Virus record (IMG/VR): IMGVR_UViG_3300011114_000641
Location: 1 to 26,490 of that record
Length of the DNA: 26,490 nt
From: a virus
Reading direction: 5' to 3' (one strand)
This document shows, piece by piece, positions 1-7,778 of the stretch. A program made the translations under genes and the position numbers. The notes below the pieces were generated by a model. It saw only the letters and a list, made by a program, of their open reading frames with translations. It was not told where the DNA came from and searched no databases. Within the stretch, counting starts at the first letter, position 1; the number at the start of each line of letters is the position of its first letter.

Positions 1-505
1 TGTAAGCTCTGTCGTCTTCATTTAAGCCAATCTGATAATCTCTATCAGCCCGCTGCTCGTCGCGGTTTGCGTCCTGGGCATACTTCTCTCCCAGCCTAAG
101 CTGAAGCTCTGCCTGTTTCATTCTGTCAGCGCCGACATCTCTGATAACAGTGCCATCAGGCCCAATCGTCACGTTGCCTACTCGCGTGGGTTCACGCCCA
201 GCCATTGCCCTCTTCAGATAGCTCTCCTGCATGCCGGCAAACTTAGGCCCAGCGTACTGAGCCGCAATTGCCAGTCGATCATCCATGTTGGCTTGCTCTG
301 ATCTTGCCAGGGCTTGCATTTGAGCCTGTGAGTAATCGTCTTTTGCTCCAGCAAGTTCCATGTATCGCTCAAAAGCAGCGTCAGCGTTCTTCTGAGACAA
401 TGTCCCGCCCGCGCTTTGCTTGCGCGTCTTGGGAAGGTAACTAGGCTGCAGTGACCCATACGTTGACGGATCAAAAGCGTCGTCGTTTGGGTCGTAAACT
501 GCCAT
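1..505 (-). CDS. Virion-associated protein, partial (C-terminus beyond the left edge)
   Basis: An open minus-strand frame begins at the ATG at 505 and runs off the left edge without a stop (about 168 codons seen). The protein starts MAVYDPNDDAFDPSTYGSLQ and continues as a charged, helix-prone sequence rich in Ala, Gln, Arg and Asp, with a GPDGTVIRDVG segment near residue 120. The start is fixed by a TGATG overlap with the upstream gene, so the two are translationally coupled. It lies at the end of the head-tail block, after the S74-domain protein, where podoviruses often place minor virion or ejection proteins. That role is inferred from position only; I recognise no domain. Confidence 0.75.
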   Translation of the reverse strand, partial: MAVYDPNDDAFDPSTYGSLQPSYLPKTRKQSAGGTLSQKNADAAFERYMELAGAKDDYSQAQMQALARSEQANMDDRLAIAAQYAGPKFAGMQESYLKRAMAGREPTRVGNVTIGPDGTVIRDVGADRMKQAELQLRLGEKYAQDANRDEQRADRDYQIGLNEDDRAY

Positions 506-924
506 CACACTTCGCCTTCGTGACGCTTTTTGCGCGGGTCAAAGCCTTGCGGGAAACTGCCATAAGGATCAGAACTTTGATCCCTAAATCCAGCAACAGT
601 CTCCGCTCTTTTTCCTGCGATTCCCAATCTGCCAGCTTTGGTCTCTTCATTGCCCTTGCGGGCCATGTACGCATTTCCAAGTTGCGCCGCATACTGCGTA
701 ATCGACGGCGCAACAAACGTATTACCAACCATACGCCCCTGCTGCTGCTCCATGCCCTTATCGCGCAGAGTATCAATCTGAGCCTGTTTGCGCTGCAGTT
801 CTTCTTCTTCGGGATCAAGCGATCCCATCTCAACCATATAGTTGAATTTCTGATTGCTCAGACGCTTGTTCTCTTCGTCCTGCTTGGCTTGACGTTGGCG
901 AAAATAAAGCTCTTCTTCGGTCAT
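505..924 (-). CDS. Small helical virion-associated protein, unknown function
   Basis: This 139-residue protein starts MTEEELYFRQRQAKQDEENK. The first 60 residues are strongly charged and rich in Glu, Gln and Lys, so a coiled coil is likely. The middle (SITQYAAQLGNAYMARKGN) is more apolar and the C-terminus is basic (DPRKKRHEGEV). There is no signal peptide or membrane segment. The ATG overlaps the stop of the upstream S74 gene as TAATG, and its own stop overlaps the next start as TGATG, so the three genes are coupled. Position suggests a minor structural or ejection protein. No enzymatic motif is visible. Confidence 0.75.
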   Translation of the reverse strand: MTEEELYFRQRQAKQDEENKRLSNQKFNYMVEMGSLDPEEEELQRKQAQIDTLRDKGMEQQQGRMVGNTFVAPSITQYAAQLGNAYMARKGNEETKAGRLGIAGKRAETVAGFRDQSSDPYGSFPQGFDPRKKRHEGEV

Positions 925-2228
925 TACAAAGCTCCGTAATTCACTGTCAGGTAGCCGCTAGTATGGGCGCGCACTAGGTCAGGCCTGATGCGCTGTAGTT
1001 CCTGTGCGATCACGCCGCGCTCGCGGTGACCAAATATATCGTATTCGTACACATTTACGCCAACAGAATGAGCGCCGACACGCCTGATGTTGCTCTTAAG
1101 TCTAATGTCGGAAAACTTAAATCCGCCGGCTAATGCGCCAGACTCCAAACTGGTAAGACCGCCAAAGACGTTGCTGATCCCAGCGTTCTTCGCGTTAGCG
1201 GCATCGAGCGCCGCACCGTACTGGCTCTGCGCTGCGCCAAGCAGGTTCGGCGTCTGCGAGATGCCAGCGGTGTTGAACTGCGGCATGTTGGGCATATTGA
1301 CTTGCTGGCCTGACATGAGCGCGTTCATCTCGTTCAGCGACATGCCGCGCCGCTGTGCCTGTTCTGCGATAGCCTGTTGGCGCAGCGTGTTCTGCTGGTT
1401 GGCATAGCTCTGGTTCAGCCCAAACTGCTGGCCCTGGGCGGCGTTCATGGCGTTCATCGCGTTGATGTCGAGGCCTTGGGCCTGACCAAGCGCCTGGTTG
1501 TTGAAGTTGCCCTGCGACATAGCCTCGCTGATGCCCTGCTGACGAGCACCCATCTGTGAGCCGTACATGCGCTGGGCTTCGTTGCCGGCAGTGTCAAAGG
1601 CGTTGTAACGCTCTGCCGCCTGGCGCTGTGCAAGCTCGTCCAGACCGCGCTTATAGCCCTCGCTGCCCAGCTTAAAGCCCTGGTTGGATAGCTGCGTCTG
1701 AAGCTGCCGGTTCTGGTAATCCTGCACTGGCATCATGCGTTCCATGAGGCTCTGCGCCACCCTGTCGCGGTAGCCTGTGTCGTAGGTCGGAGCAGCCGGC
1801 GCCCCGCCAAAGTTAAAGCTGGTGTTAAGGCCAGGCGCATAATCGGCAACATTTGTTTTGATTTCGCCAGCTTGACCGCCAGAGGTCATCGCGGGGAGGT
1901 TTTGGTAATCAAATGGCTGGCTGTACTCGGAGCCAACACGATTCATAAAGCTGTTGGCAAGTTGGCTGCGCTGGTTCTGAGAAGAAATCTGGGCGTCGAG
2001 CGCAGTTTGAAGCTCTGGAGCTACAGTGTTCTGCTGCGTCCAGCTTGTAACATTCTGCCCCGTTGACGGGTCTTTTATTGCCGCCGTATCCCAAGACTGA
2101 CTGCCAAACGGCGTGTTAATCGTCGGGCGATTGGCAAAGTTCTGCGTTGTCAAATTCTCTTTTGACGCGGCGGCTTGTGCGTTGGCCGCTCCGGTATAAT
2201 CAGGCGCAGCGGGAGTAGATTTGCCCAT
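924..2228 (-). CDS. Minor tail/virion protein with C-terminal peptidase S74 (intramolecular chaperone) domain
   Basis: I start this gene at the ATG at 2228 (MGKSTPAAPDYTGAANAQ), which has a good GGAG site 7 nt upstream. The frame is open to 2276, but that longer form would add 16 residues overlapping the previous gene. The product is 434 residues. Residues about 20-360 are rich in Gln, Asn, Ala and Met and look helical (RQQGISEAMSQGNFNNQ, MNAMNAAQGQQFGLNQ). The last 62 residues begin SDIRLKSNI, the S74 signature with the presumed self-cleaving Ser at about 373, followed by VYEYDIFGHRERGVIAQEL. In tail fibres this domain trimerises the protein and then cuts itself off. Here it is short and fused to a helical body rather than a beta-helix fibre. 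It is coupled to the downstream gene by TAATG. The S74 assignment is firm; the role of the body is not. Confidence 0.85.
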   Translation of the reverse strand: MGKSTPAAPDYTGAANAQAAASKENLTTQNFANRPTINTPFGSQSWDTAAIKDPSTGQNVTSWTQQNTVAPELQTALDAQISSQNQRSQLANSFMNRVGSEYSQPFDYQNLPAMTSGGQAGEIKTNVADYAPGLNTSFNFGGAPAAPTYDTGYRDRVAQSLMERMMPVQDYQNRQLQTQLSNQGFKLGSEGYKRGLDELAQRQAAERYNAFDTAGNEAQRMYGSQMGARQQGISEAMSQGNFNNQALGQAQGLDINAMNAMNAAQGQQFGLNQSYANQQNTLRQQAIAEQAQRRGMSLNEMNALMSGQQVNMPNMPQFNTAGISQTPNLLGAAQSQYGAALDAANAKNAGISNVFGGLTSLESGALAGGFKFSDIRLKSNIRRVGAHSVGVNVYEYDIFGHRERGVIAQELQRIRPDLVRAHTSGYLTVNYGAL

Positions 2229-2634
2229 CGGGTATCTCCAAATACTTGCAATTCTCGGGACGCATCTCGAAGGCAATCAAAGCGCCGGTAGGATGTGCGC
2301 CCTCAATCCGCGCTATTTCTGTCCAGCCAATGCGCCGCGTAAATCTAAGAGACTTCTCGTTTCCGCTCTCGATCATGCAAAGCAAGACCTTAACTTTTGC
2401 AACATTAAACACATAGTCAAACACGCACCTCAGAAACTCTCGCGTAAGCCATATGCCTTCGCCGGCAACGTGAAGCTGGCATGAAGCGCCGTTCCAGTTA
2501 TCAAGCCCAACGACGCCGCGAATTTTTGCGTTAGGCGTAACATTAGCAAGGCATCTCAAGTTCCGCGTTGGCGCGTATTCAATTCTCTCACACAGCCAGC
2601 GTTCAAAAACATCATGGGGTCCAAACTGGATCAA
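2200..2634 (-). CDS. GNAT-like N-acetyltransferase (phage type)
   Basis: This 144-residue protein has the layout of a small GNAT acetyltransferase. A central strand pair (IRGVVGLDNWNGASCQLHV) leads to VFDYVFNVAKVKVLLCMIESGN, then the typical ending NEKSLRFTRRIGWTEIARIEG, which in RimJ/RimL-type enzymes contacts acetyl-CoA. The classic Q/RxxGxG/A loop is not clear, so catalytic activity is uncertain. Genes of this kind occur between tail genes in many podoviruses with unknown substrate. The most likely start is TTG at 2634, overlapping the upstream stop as TTGA; no in-frame ATG gives full length. The 3' end overlaps the next gene by 29 bp. Confidence 0.7.
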   Translation of the reverse strand: MIQFGPHDVFERWLCERIEYAPTRNLRCLANVTPNAKIRGVVGLDNWNGASCQLHVAGEGIWLTREFLRCVFDYVFNVAKVKVLLCMIESGNEKSLRFTRRIGWTEIARIEGAHPTGALIAFEMRPENCKYLEIPDGQIYSRCA

Positions 2635-3200
2635 TACATATCCGGTAGAGTAAAGTTGTATTGGCCCAAATCTTGGTACTGATTGTAATCTGACTCCACA
2701 GGCTTCGGTGCTGGTTGCGGATTAGGCGTTGGTTGTAAATATTGCGAGTAGTCGGGGCCGTAGACATGCTCTCCAGTGAACGGGTCAATGTACAAAAGCA
2801 CCTGTCCACCTGATTCTGGGATCGGCGTGACAGGCAACGCGCTTTCAGTGCCACCGCCAGTACCACCTCCAGTACCGCCACCAGTACCGCCACCAGTACC
2901 GCCACCAGTACCGCCACCAGTGCCGCCAGTACCGCCACTGCCGCCAGTACCGCCACCAGTGCCGCCACTGCCGCCAGTACCGCCACTGCCGCCAGTACCG
3001 CCACTGCCGCCAGTACCGCCACTGCTGCCGCCACCACTACCACCGCCATTGCCGCCAGACGGCGTTCCAGGCGTCTTTGTAAAAGGCACTACTTTTGTGT
3101 TCTGCATCCACGGAAAACTCAGCGCGATAGGCCCACTTGCCTGTTTTGCGGGAGCAGGAGAATTAGCGCGTAATGCCGCAATAATTGGATTTACAGCCAT
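2631..3200 (-). CDS. Gly-rich low-complexity repeat protein, probably tail-associated
   Basis: This 189-residue protein has three parts: a normal N-terminus (MAVNPIIAALRANSPAPAKQ), a central tract of about 70 residues built almost only of Gly, Thr and Ser in GGTG and GGTGGS units (about residues 48-117), and a C-terminal part with Pro- and Tyr-rich sequence (FTGEHVYGPDYSQYLQPTPN). The frame on this strand is preferred because the ends are ordinary protein sequence and both gene boundaries are coupled: the start adjoins the nozzle gene stop at 3200, and the stop overlaps the next start. The opposite-strand Pro-rich frame and another minus-strand Ala/Val-rich frame come from the repeat. A flexible linker or spacer role in the tail is a guess. 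Confidence 0.7.
   Translation of the reverse strand: MAVNPIIAALRANSPAPAKQASGPIALSFPWMQNTKVVPFTKTPGTPSGGNGGGSGGGSSGGTGGSGGTGGSGGTGGSGGTGGGTGGSGGTGGTGGGTGGGTGGGTGGGTGGGTGGGTESALPVTPIPESGGQVLLYIDPFTGEHVYGPDYSQYLQPTPNPQPAPKPVESDYNQYQDLGQYNFTLPDMY
2849..3055. repeat. Triplet-based microsatellite coding the Gly-rich tract
   Basis: The plus strand shows imperfect tandem repeats. Several copies of the 12-mer accgccaccagt come first (about 2876-2932), followed by about four copies of an 18-bp unit alternating accgccact and gccgccagt. All steps are multiples of three, so copy-number change by slippage would keep the minus-strand frame. Substitutions between copies are mostly at third codon positions (gcc/acc reads as Gly GGC/GGT), which argues that selection keeps the glycine coding. 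Confidence 0.85.
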
Positions 3201-4792
3201 TACATTATGCCTCCCGGTTCATACAAGACATGGTAGGAGGACAGCGTAGTTGAACCGCCTACGCCCTTAACGCGCATACGCACTGCGCCAAAATAACCAA
3301 GTCCAGAAACGCCAAACCAGCTTTCGTAGGTGTTGGAAACGCCAGACCATTTGGCAATTCCCCAAACGGCTGTATCCCATTCAGAAAAAGTAGTTCCGCT
3401 AAATGACGGCGTTCCAGCTACGCTAGTAAAACTGTACTGCGTGTTCATACGCAGCTTTACGCCAGGTGCTTGCTCTGTGATAAAAACAGGCCGCACCATC
3501 GTAAACTTTTTAAGGCGACCAGGCATTTCAAAGGCATTAAACGCGCCTTGAATGTTGCCGGCGACGGCATCACCGCCGAGAAGGTCCAGCTTCAACCCGT
3601 CTTCTTCGCCAAACAAACCTTTGGCAATACCTTTGTCATCAGTTGCAAAATATAGCTGCCCGTTAAGAAGCGCGGTGCAGACCATTGGCATACCGCTAAA
3701 CGTACACCAAGCGCCTGTGTTTACATTCATTGCGTATTGAACATAAATGCCGTTTTGCGGCGGCAGCTTAATAATCAACACATCCGAGTTCGGCACGATG
3801 ATAACGTCCCATGACGCATCATTGCGATATTTGACAATTATTGGAGACAGCACATTCTGTATCTTAGACGAAGGCCCAGGCTGTATTTCGCTGAACTGAC
3901 CGTTTACCAAACGAGACATTGGCACCAGGCCAAGCTCAGACAAGATCATCACATCGCCGCCGTATGCGGTAAAGAAGCGGCCTATAGCCGGGACAGGCCC
4001 AACGTACCAGACGCCCTTTAGGCCAAAGGTGGCAGCAGACGTTGGATCGGTTCCCGCCCAGACGCCAACATCGCCCTCGGTGCCAACCACGACAAGATAG
4101 TCGTCTACACCAAAGCCGCTATCTAGCGTCCAGTTGATAAGGCCGCGAACAGAGCCGCCGTTCCTTAACAGCGAACCCATCTCGAATGCCACAGCAACGC
4201 CGTCAATTGCGTCAATGTCTTCGAGATACCAGACCGTTGAGGTCTTGTTTTCGGTAAACCAGACGCGGTTTTTCCAGACGGCTACAGATAGCAAGTCAGT
4301 TGGCAAATTGGTGGGCGTTGTTTGTGTCCAGCCGGTAGCTGCCTCGTATACCCAATAGCCAGCGCCGGGAGACACAGCCAGCAGCACTACTTCGCCGCTG
4401 GCGAGCGCAAACTGTGTTGTACTCCAGATGCCGTCTGTTGATCCCGTTGCGGATTGGTCTTCAACAGCATCTTCACCCGTAACGTCCCAGATGCTGCCGC
4501 CAGATGCCGCAAATAGCCTGTTATCCGCGCTGTCGGCAGCGTTGTAGCTAAAGAGCGATGTAACGGGATCGGTGAGGCTGTTGCAACTGAAGCTCCAGCC
4601 TTTACGCAGCAAGCAGCCTGTGCGCTGTGGTATGAAGTTGTCCATCACCATCGCGTCGGTAGGCGGCATCTCGCTGATGGGATCGCGGAAGTTCAGACCA
4701 CCCACGGGCGCGGGGATGCTTGTCAGCATCGAGACTTGCGCTGCTGCTGAGAGCCTTGGGCTTTTGTAGGGTTTTAATGCAACTAAGGGCAT
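3200..4792 (-). CDS. Tail nozzle/hub-like structural protein (P22 gp10-like role)
   Basis: This 530-residue protein has the N-terminal pattern APVGGLNFRDPISEMPPTDA followed by MDNFIPQRTGCLLRKGW, which I know from podovirus tail proteins usually matched to the P22 gp10 tail hub. The rest is beta-rich with repeated aromatic/Gly segments (LFAASGGSIWDVTG, ARLVNGQFSEI-like and LNGQLYFATDDKG), consistent with a beta-propeller-like fold. There is no signal or membrane segment. It lies directly after the adaptor gene, with one base shared between the start and the upstream stop, matching the adaptor-nozzle order of the family. The exact ring position in the tail is inferred. Confidence 0.75.
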   Translation of the reverse strand: MPLVALKPYKSPRLSAAAQVSMLTSIPAPVGGLNFRDPISEMPPTDAMVMDNFIPQRTGCLLRKGWSFSCNSLTDPVTSLFSYNAADSADNRLFAASGGSIWDVTGEDAVEDQSATGSTDGIWSTTQFALASGEVVLLAVSPGAGYWVYEAATGWTQTTPTNLPTDLLSVAVWKNRVWFTENKTSTVWYLEDIDAIDGVAVAFEMGSLLRNGGSVRGLINWTLDSGFGVDDYLVVVGTEGDVGVWAGTDPTSAATFGLKGVWYVGPVPAIGRFFTAYGGDVMILSELGLVPMSRLVNGQFSEIQPGPSSKIQNVLSPIIVKYRNDASWDVIIVPNSDVLIIKLPPQNGIYVQYAMNVNTGAWCTFSGMPMVCTALLNGQLYFATDDKGIAKGLFGEEDGLKLDLLGGDAVAGNIQGAFNAFEMPGRLKKFTMVRPVFITEQAPGVKLRMNTQYSFTSVAGTPSFSGTTFSEWDTAVWGIAKWSGVSNTYESWFGVSGLGYFGAVRMRVKGVGGSTTLSSYHVLYEPGGIM

Positions 4793-5541
4793 TACGAACC
4801 AAAGCCAGTATCAGGCGTGTTGTAGAGCGCGTTGAGGTACGGGAAGCCGTAAGAGCGCACCATGTTCAAGACAGGTGAGCCTTTTTCCTGGCCTTTACGG
4901 TTCTCAAAGTTCACATGGAAATCGCGCATCGCGGCGGCTGAATCTAGACCCTTCATCTCAAGCCACTTTGCCCGCGTGTAGAGCGTGACCAAAAAGCTGT
5001 CGAGAAGAATGGTGTCGCCGTTTTTAGTAGCGCGGTTCTTGTAAAGTGTTGGGTTGTCCTGATCTATCACCCAGGCCAGCGACTGATACATAAACGTGAG
5101 CGTCTGCGCTTCAGTCGGCGGGGCCAGGATATAGAGAGAGTTGTCGCGCACCTGCCAGTAGAAGGACATCGTTGGCAGGACGGTCCTGACCAACAAGTTC
5201 TGCCACATCTGCGGGCTGATAGGGCCAATCGCGGGCCACTGGTTAGTGCTGTTCCATTGCGTCTGGTCAATCCACTCGTAGAAATCTTCTGGCAGATCGA
5301 ATGCTTGTTCTGTCTGGCCGGGAGTGTCGGCGGCAATAGAAATCTCGTAGGTGCGCGTGAGTTCCTGCCAATCGTACAGGCCCAATAGCTCCGTAGCCGA
5401 CATATTGACGGCTTGAACCATCTGCTGAACGGAAGGATCGGAATCGCCGGCTGGGTCAGTTGGCGTCGGATAGCTCACCATCTGAGCGACGTTTTGAACA
5501 ATCGCTAGTAGCGTTGCATCTTCAATAATCTGAAAAGACAT
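4792..5541 (-). CDS. Head-tail adaptor (P22 gp4 / T7 gp11-like role)
   Basis: This 249-residue protein contains ATELLGLYDWQELTRTYEIS, then DLPEDFYEWIDQTQWN and WPAIGPISPQMWQNL, a pattern I associate with podovirus adaptor or tail tubular A proteins that bind below the portal. A C-terminal helical part (LYTRAKWLEMKGLDSAAAMRD) follows a beta-rich centre (YWQVRDNSLYILAPP). The length is normal for the family. The gene sits between the capsid group and the nozzle gene. The start at 5541 follows a 16-bp gap from the upstream stop. The role is inferred from motif memory and gene order. Confidence 0.75.
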   Translation of the reverse strand: MSFQIIEDATLLAIVQNVAQMVSYPTPTDPAGDSDPSVQQMVQAVNMSATELLGLYDWQELTRTYEISIAADTPGQTEQAFDLPEDFYEWIDQTQWNSTNQWPAIGPISPQMWQNLLVRTVLPTMSFYWQVRDNSLYILAPPTEAQTLTFMYQSLAWVIDQDNPTLYKNRATKNGDTILLDSFLVTLYTRAKWLEMKGLDSAAAMRDFHVNFENRKGQEKGSPVLNMVRSYGFPYLNALYNTPDTGFGS

Positions 5542-5557
5542 CTAACCCAGCCTTTAT

Positions 5558-6151
5558 TTAGATTTTGGCTTTAGTCATCATCTTGTTTAGTGCCTCGATC
5601 TGAGACTGCATTTCCTCAATCTTGGCATCGCGTTCTTTAAGCTCGTTGTTCATGCGCTCAAACGGAGCGTTGCCTTTGGCAATCTCCAAAAAAGCATTGG
5701 CAGAGCGTTTGTCATCTTGAAAGCCAAAGAACTTCTGGCCCACGCTGTCAGACGCAGCGGCAAGCTGCTCGACGGTGTGAATGGCGAAGTATTTGTATTC
5801 TTCAATTTTGCTTGGCGTCATCTTGGGCAGCGAGGAGATCGGCGTACCTTCCTGCACAACACCAGCGTTGGCTTTCCAGTTGGCATATTTTGCCGCAAAG
5901 CGCGTTGCGTCATAAGCCTGGACCGGGCGCTCTACAATGCTCGCCTTGTCGCCGGGGACGATGATCGTGATGTAGTCGATCTCTTTGTAGATGGCGCGAC
6001 CAGCGATGTCTGACTCAGCCGGCTGAATCTTTGGGCGGCGGCTGAACTGTACATGCAGCTTGTCGTCGTTCTGAAATCTGTTTGAGTTGTCATCAACGGC
6101 ATCAGATACGTTATTCCAATCTGTAGGGGCAGTGGCTGTGGCGGTATTCAT
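5558..6151 (-). CDS. Conserved phage structural protein of unknown function
   Basis: This 197-residue protein begins MNTATATAPTDWNNVSDAVD. It has a compact middle (AIYKEIDYITIIVPGDKAS, then VQAYDATRFAAKYANWKA) and a C-terminal coiled coil from about residue 165 (MNNELKERDAKIEEMQSQI followed by EALNKMMTKAKI). There is no membrane segment or catalytic motif. It lies between the decoration and adaptor genes and downstream of a strong terminator hairpin, so it should be made in smaller amounts than the coat proteins. Similar proteins occur in other podovirus capsid blocks without a known job. Confidence 0.7.
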   Translation of the reverse strand: MNTATATAPTDWNNVSDAVDDNSNRFQNDDKLHVQFSRRPKIQPAESDIAGRAIYKEIDYITIIVPGDKASIVERPVQAYDATRFAAKYANWKANAGVVQEGTPISSLPKMTPSKIEEYKYFAIHTVEQLAAASDSVGQKFFGFQDDKRSANAFLEIAKGNAPFERMNNELKERDAKIEEMQSQIEALNKMMTKAKI

Positions 6152-6177
6152 TTTTATGTCCTTTTGTTATTTGTAGT

Positions 6178-6212
6178 AAACAGCGCGGAGACATTGCCCC
6201 GCGCTGTTTTTA
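6178..6212. terminator. Strong stem-loop terminator between decoration gene and tail genes
   Basis: The arms AAACAGCGCGG (6178-6188) and CCGCGCTGTTT (6199-6209) are perfect 11-bp complements around a 10-nt loop. On the plus strand the stem is followed by a T tract (GTTTTTAG). On the minus strand, the direction of the genes here, the stem is followed by TTTACT, a weaker U tract. It could therefore block antisense transcription fully and attenuate the late leftward transcript after the decoration gene. Confidence 0.75.
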
Positions 6213-6216
6213 GCAA

Positions 6217-6723
6217 TTACAGAGTTTCGGCAACTGACGGGTACGAGAACACAGCGTCAGCGTTTGTCGCGGCAGAGCCGCCAGTCGCAGTCAGAATGGT
6301 AATGCCGGTGATGGCTTCTGAAGAAGCAGTGCCGTCATCATCAAGAGCGCCGCCAGTAGCAGTCGAGTTAAGGCGAGTGCCTTTAGCAGCAGAAGCCAGA
6401 GTGCGAATGCTTCCTTTGCCGTAAATCTGGAACCAGCCGTATTCATTATCCGCAAGCGCGGCCTGGGCAGCAGCAAAGCGAGTGCCGTAGCCGGCAGTGC
6501 CTGGAGCAGTCTGCGTGACAGTCGCCATGATGAAGTCGAAACCAGTCAGTTCGACAACGCCGTAGCCGGCACCAGTGATCGTGCCGTTTGCCTGACCATA
6601 GACGAACTCTTGATAACCATTGGTTGGGCTGTCGTAGCCGCCAACGGTGCCAAGACGGAAATCAGGTGTGCCACCAGAGGCGACAACCTGAGCAGCAGAA
6701 ATACCAATCGTTGCTTGAGCCAT
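6217..6723 (-). CDS. Head decoration-like or minor capsid protein
   Basis: This 168-residue protein is rich in Gly, Ala, Thr and Ser with no charged helices (GGTPDFRLGTVGGYDSPTNG, AGYGTRFAAAQAALADNEYG, YGKGSIRTLASAAKGTR). The composition fits a beta-rich capsid-surface protein. It has its own strong AGGAGAG site before the ATG at 6723 and is flanked by an intrinsic terminator on each side, next to the coat gene. That isolation suggests a high-copy virion component, as for decoration proteins. The composition and position support this; no family motif was recognised. Confidence 0.65.
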   Translation of the reverse strand: MAQATIGISAAQVVASGGTPDFRLGTVGGYDSPTNGYQEFVYGQANGTITGAGYGVVELTGFDFIMATVTQTAPGTAGYGTRFAAAQAALADNEYGWFQIYGKGSIRTLASAAKGTRLNSTATGGALDDDGTASSEAITGITILTATGGSAATNADAVFSYPSVAETL

Positions 6724-6741
6724 TTTGATCTCTCCTAGTTA

Positions 6742-6785
6742 AAAAATGCCTTGGCGGTCATGGGACTCACCAAGCCCGCCAAGGC
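6742..6785 (-). terminator. Intrinsic terminator after the major coat gene
   Basis: Read on the minus strand, GCCTTGGCGG (6785-6776) and CCGCCAAGGC (6757-6748) form a perfect 10-bp GC-rich stem with an 18-nt loop, followed directly by ATTTTTT. This is a textbook Rho-independent terminator for the coat transcript. It lies in the 83-bp gap before the decoration gene, so either partial read-through or a separate promoter must supply downstream genes. Confidence 0.85.
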
Positions 6786-6806
6786 GAGGTGAGCCACCAC
6801 GGCTAC

Positions 6807-7778
6807 TTAGGCTTGAATGCGACCCTGGAACTGAGCGCCAGAGCTAGTGAGGTTGCCCGCCCAGCCAAGGATTTGGACTTCCGCGTCTTGGTTGACCGAG
6901 TAACGCTTGTTCGGGCTGAGAGCGACCATGTTCCTGTCCTTGTGCGGGCGCAGGAAAATGTATTTGGTGTTCAGCGAGAACATCAGCGAGGAGCCGATGT
7001 AGCCGCCGATGCCGCCGTCAAGAACAACGTCTGCATCCATGAATTTAATCGTCGGGAAACCAAGCGAACCAGTTTCAGGCGTCGTAAAACGCTGAATGGC
7101 CTGGAGCGAGGTCATGAAGTAGGTCCAGTAAATGCTATCCGAGACAATCAAGTCAGGGCGATCAGAACCACGAACCTGGCTGGACCACATGGAGTTCATC
7201 GCGGCCTGGATGGTTGTCGCAGACGGAGTGACTGACGCGGCGCTGAAGTCATAAAGCTGCGAACGCCAGAACGCCCAAGTGGCGCGGTTGATGCCGCCGT
7301 AGGTGCCGGTGGTCGGGTCAGAAGGCACAGCGGCGTTCAAGCCGGTGACTTCCTTACCGCCAGTGCCGGTGCCGTCGGAGTAGATCGACTGCGCCAGGAG
7401 GTTCGACATCGTGCTTTCGGCTACGTTGATGCGGCCTTCGAGCAAGTCGATGAACGCTTCTTTGCCGCTGTTTTGCAGCATTTCAAGGCCAGAGATCACG
7501 ACAGGGCAAGCAAGCTGCTTAATGTTGAACTCAGCCGCGCTGATGACATCAGCCGCCGCAACGGGCAGCAAGTCATAGCCGCTGTAGAACGCGCCGTTGG
7601 CGTTCTGCGCGTAGCTCAGTTCCTGCAAGATGACGTTACCGCCCGAGATGGGCTTGATGTTGCCGCGCATGTTGAGCTTGGCAAGCAGGGCGTTGTTCTT
7701 GGTCACGTTGTCGGCAATAGCGCGACTACGAGACTGAATCGTGGTTGCCACAATGTCAGTGGTATTCGGGAAAGCCAT
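6807..7778 (-). CDS. Major capsid (coat) protein, HK97-fold type
   Basis: This 323-residue protein has the sequence character of a phage coat protein: an N-terminal helix (TTIQSRSRAIADNVTKNN), ISGGNVILQELSYAQNANGA, a spine-helix region (CPVVISGLEMLQNSGKEAFI), PDLIVSDSIYWTYFMTSLQA and a late beta segment with SLNTKYIFLRPHKDRNM. The gene follows the scaffold, has a good GGAG site 7 nt before the ATG, a dedicated promoter and long leader upstream, and a strong terminator downstream, all fitting the most abundant virion protein. There is no N-terminal protease region, consistent with a separate scaffold. Confidence 0.9.
   Translation of the reverse strand: MAFPNTTDIVATTIQSRSRAIADNVTKNNALLAKLNMRGNIKPISGGNVILQELSYAQNANGAFYSGYDLLPVAAADVISAAEFNIKQLACPVVISGLEMLQNSGKEAFIDLLEGRINVAESTMSNLLAQSIYSDGTGTGGKEVTGLNAAVPSDPTTGTYGGINRATWAFWRSQLYDFSAASVTPSATTIQAAMNSMWSSQVRGSDRPDLIVSDSIYWTYFMTSLQAIQRFTTPETGSLGFPTIKFMDADVVLDGGIGGYIGSSLMFSLNTKYIFLRPHKDRNMVALSPNKRYSVNQDAEVQILGWAGNLTSSGAQFQGRIQA

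Noticed and set aside
2612-3049. Minus-strand Ala/Val-rich frame
   Set aside because: A shifted frame through the same triplet repeat; the Gly-rich frame has normal ends and coupled boundaries.
2631-3055. Diversity-generating retroelement variable region
   Set aside because: The repeats are simple triplet expansions and no reverse transcriptase or template repeat is visible.
2776-3249. Plus-strand Pro-rich frame (VPP repeats)
   Set aside because: It is the complement of the Gly-rich repeat gene; it has no ribosome site and covers the junction of two minus-strand genes.
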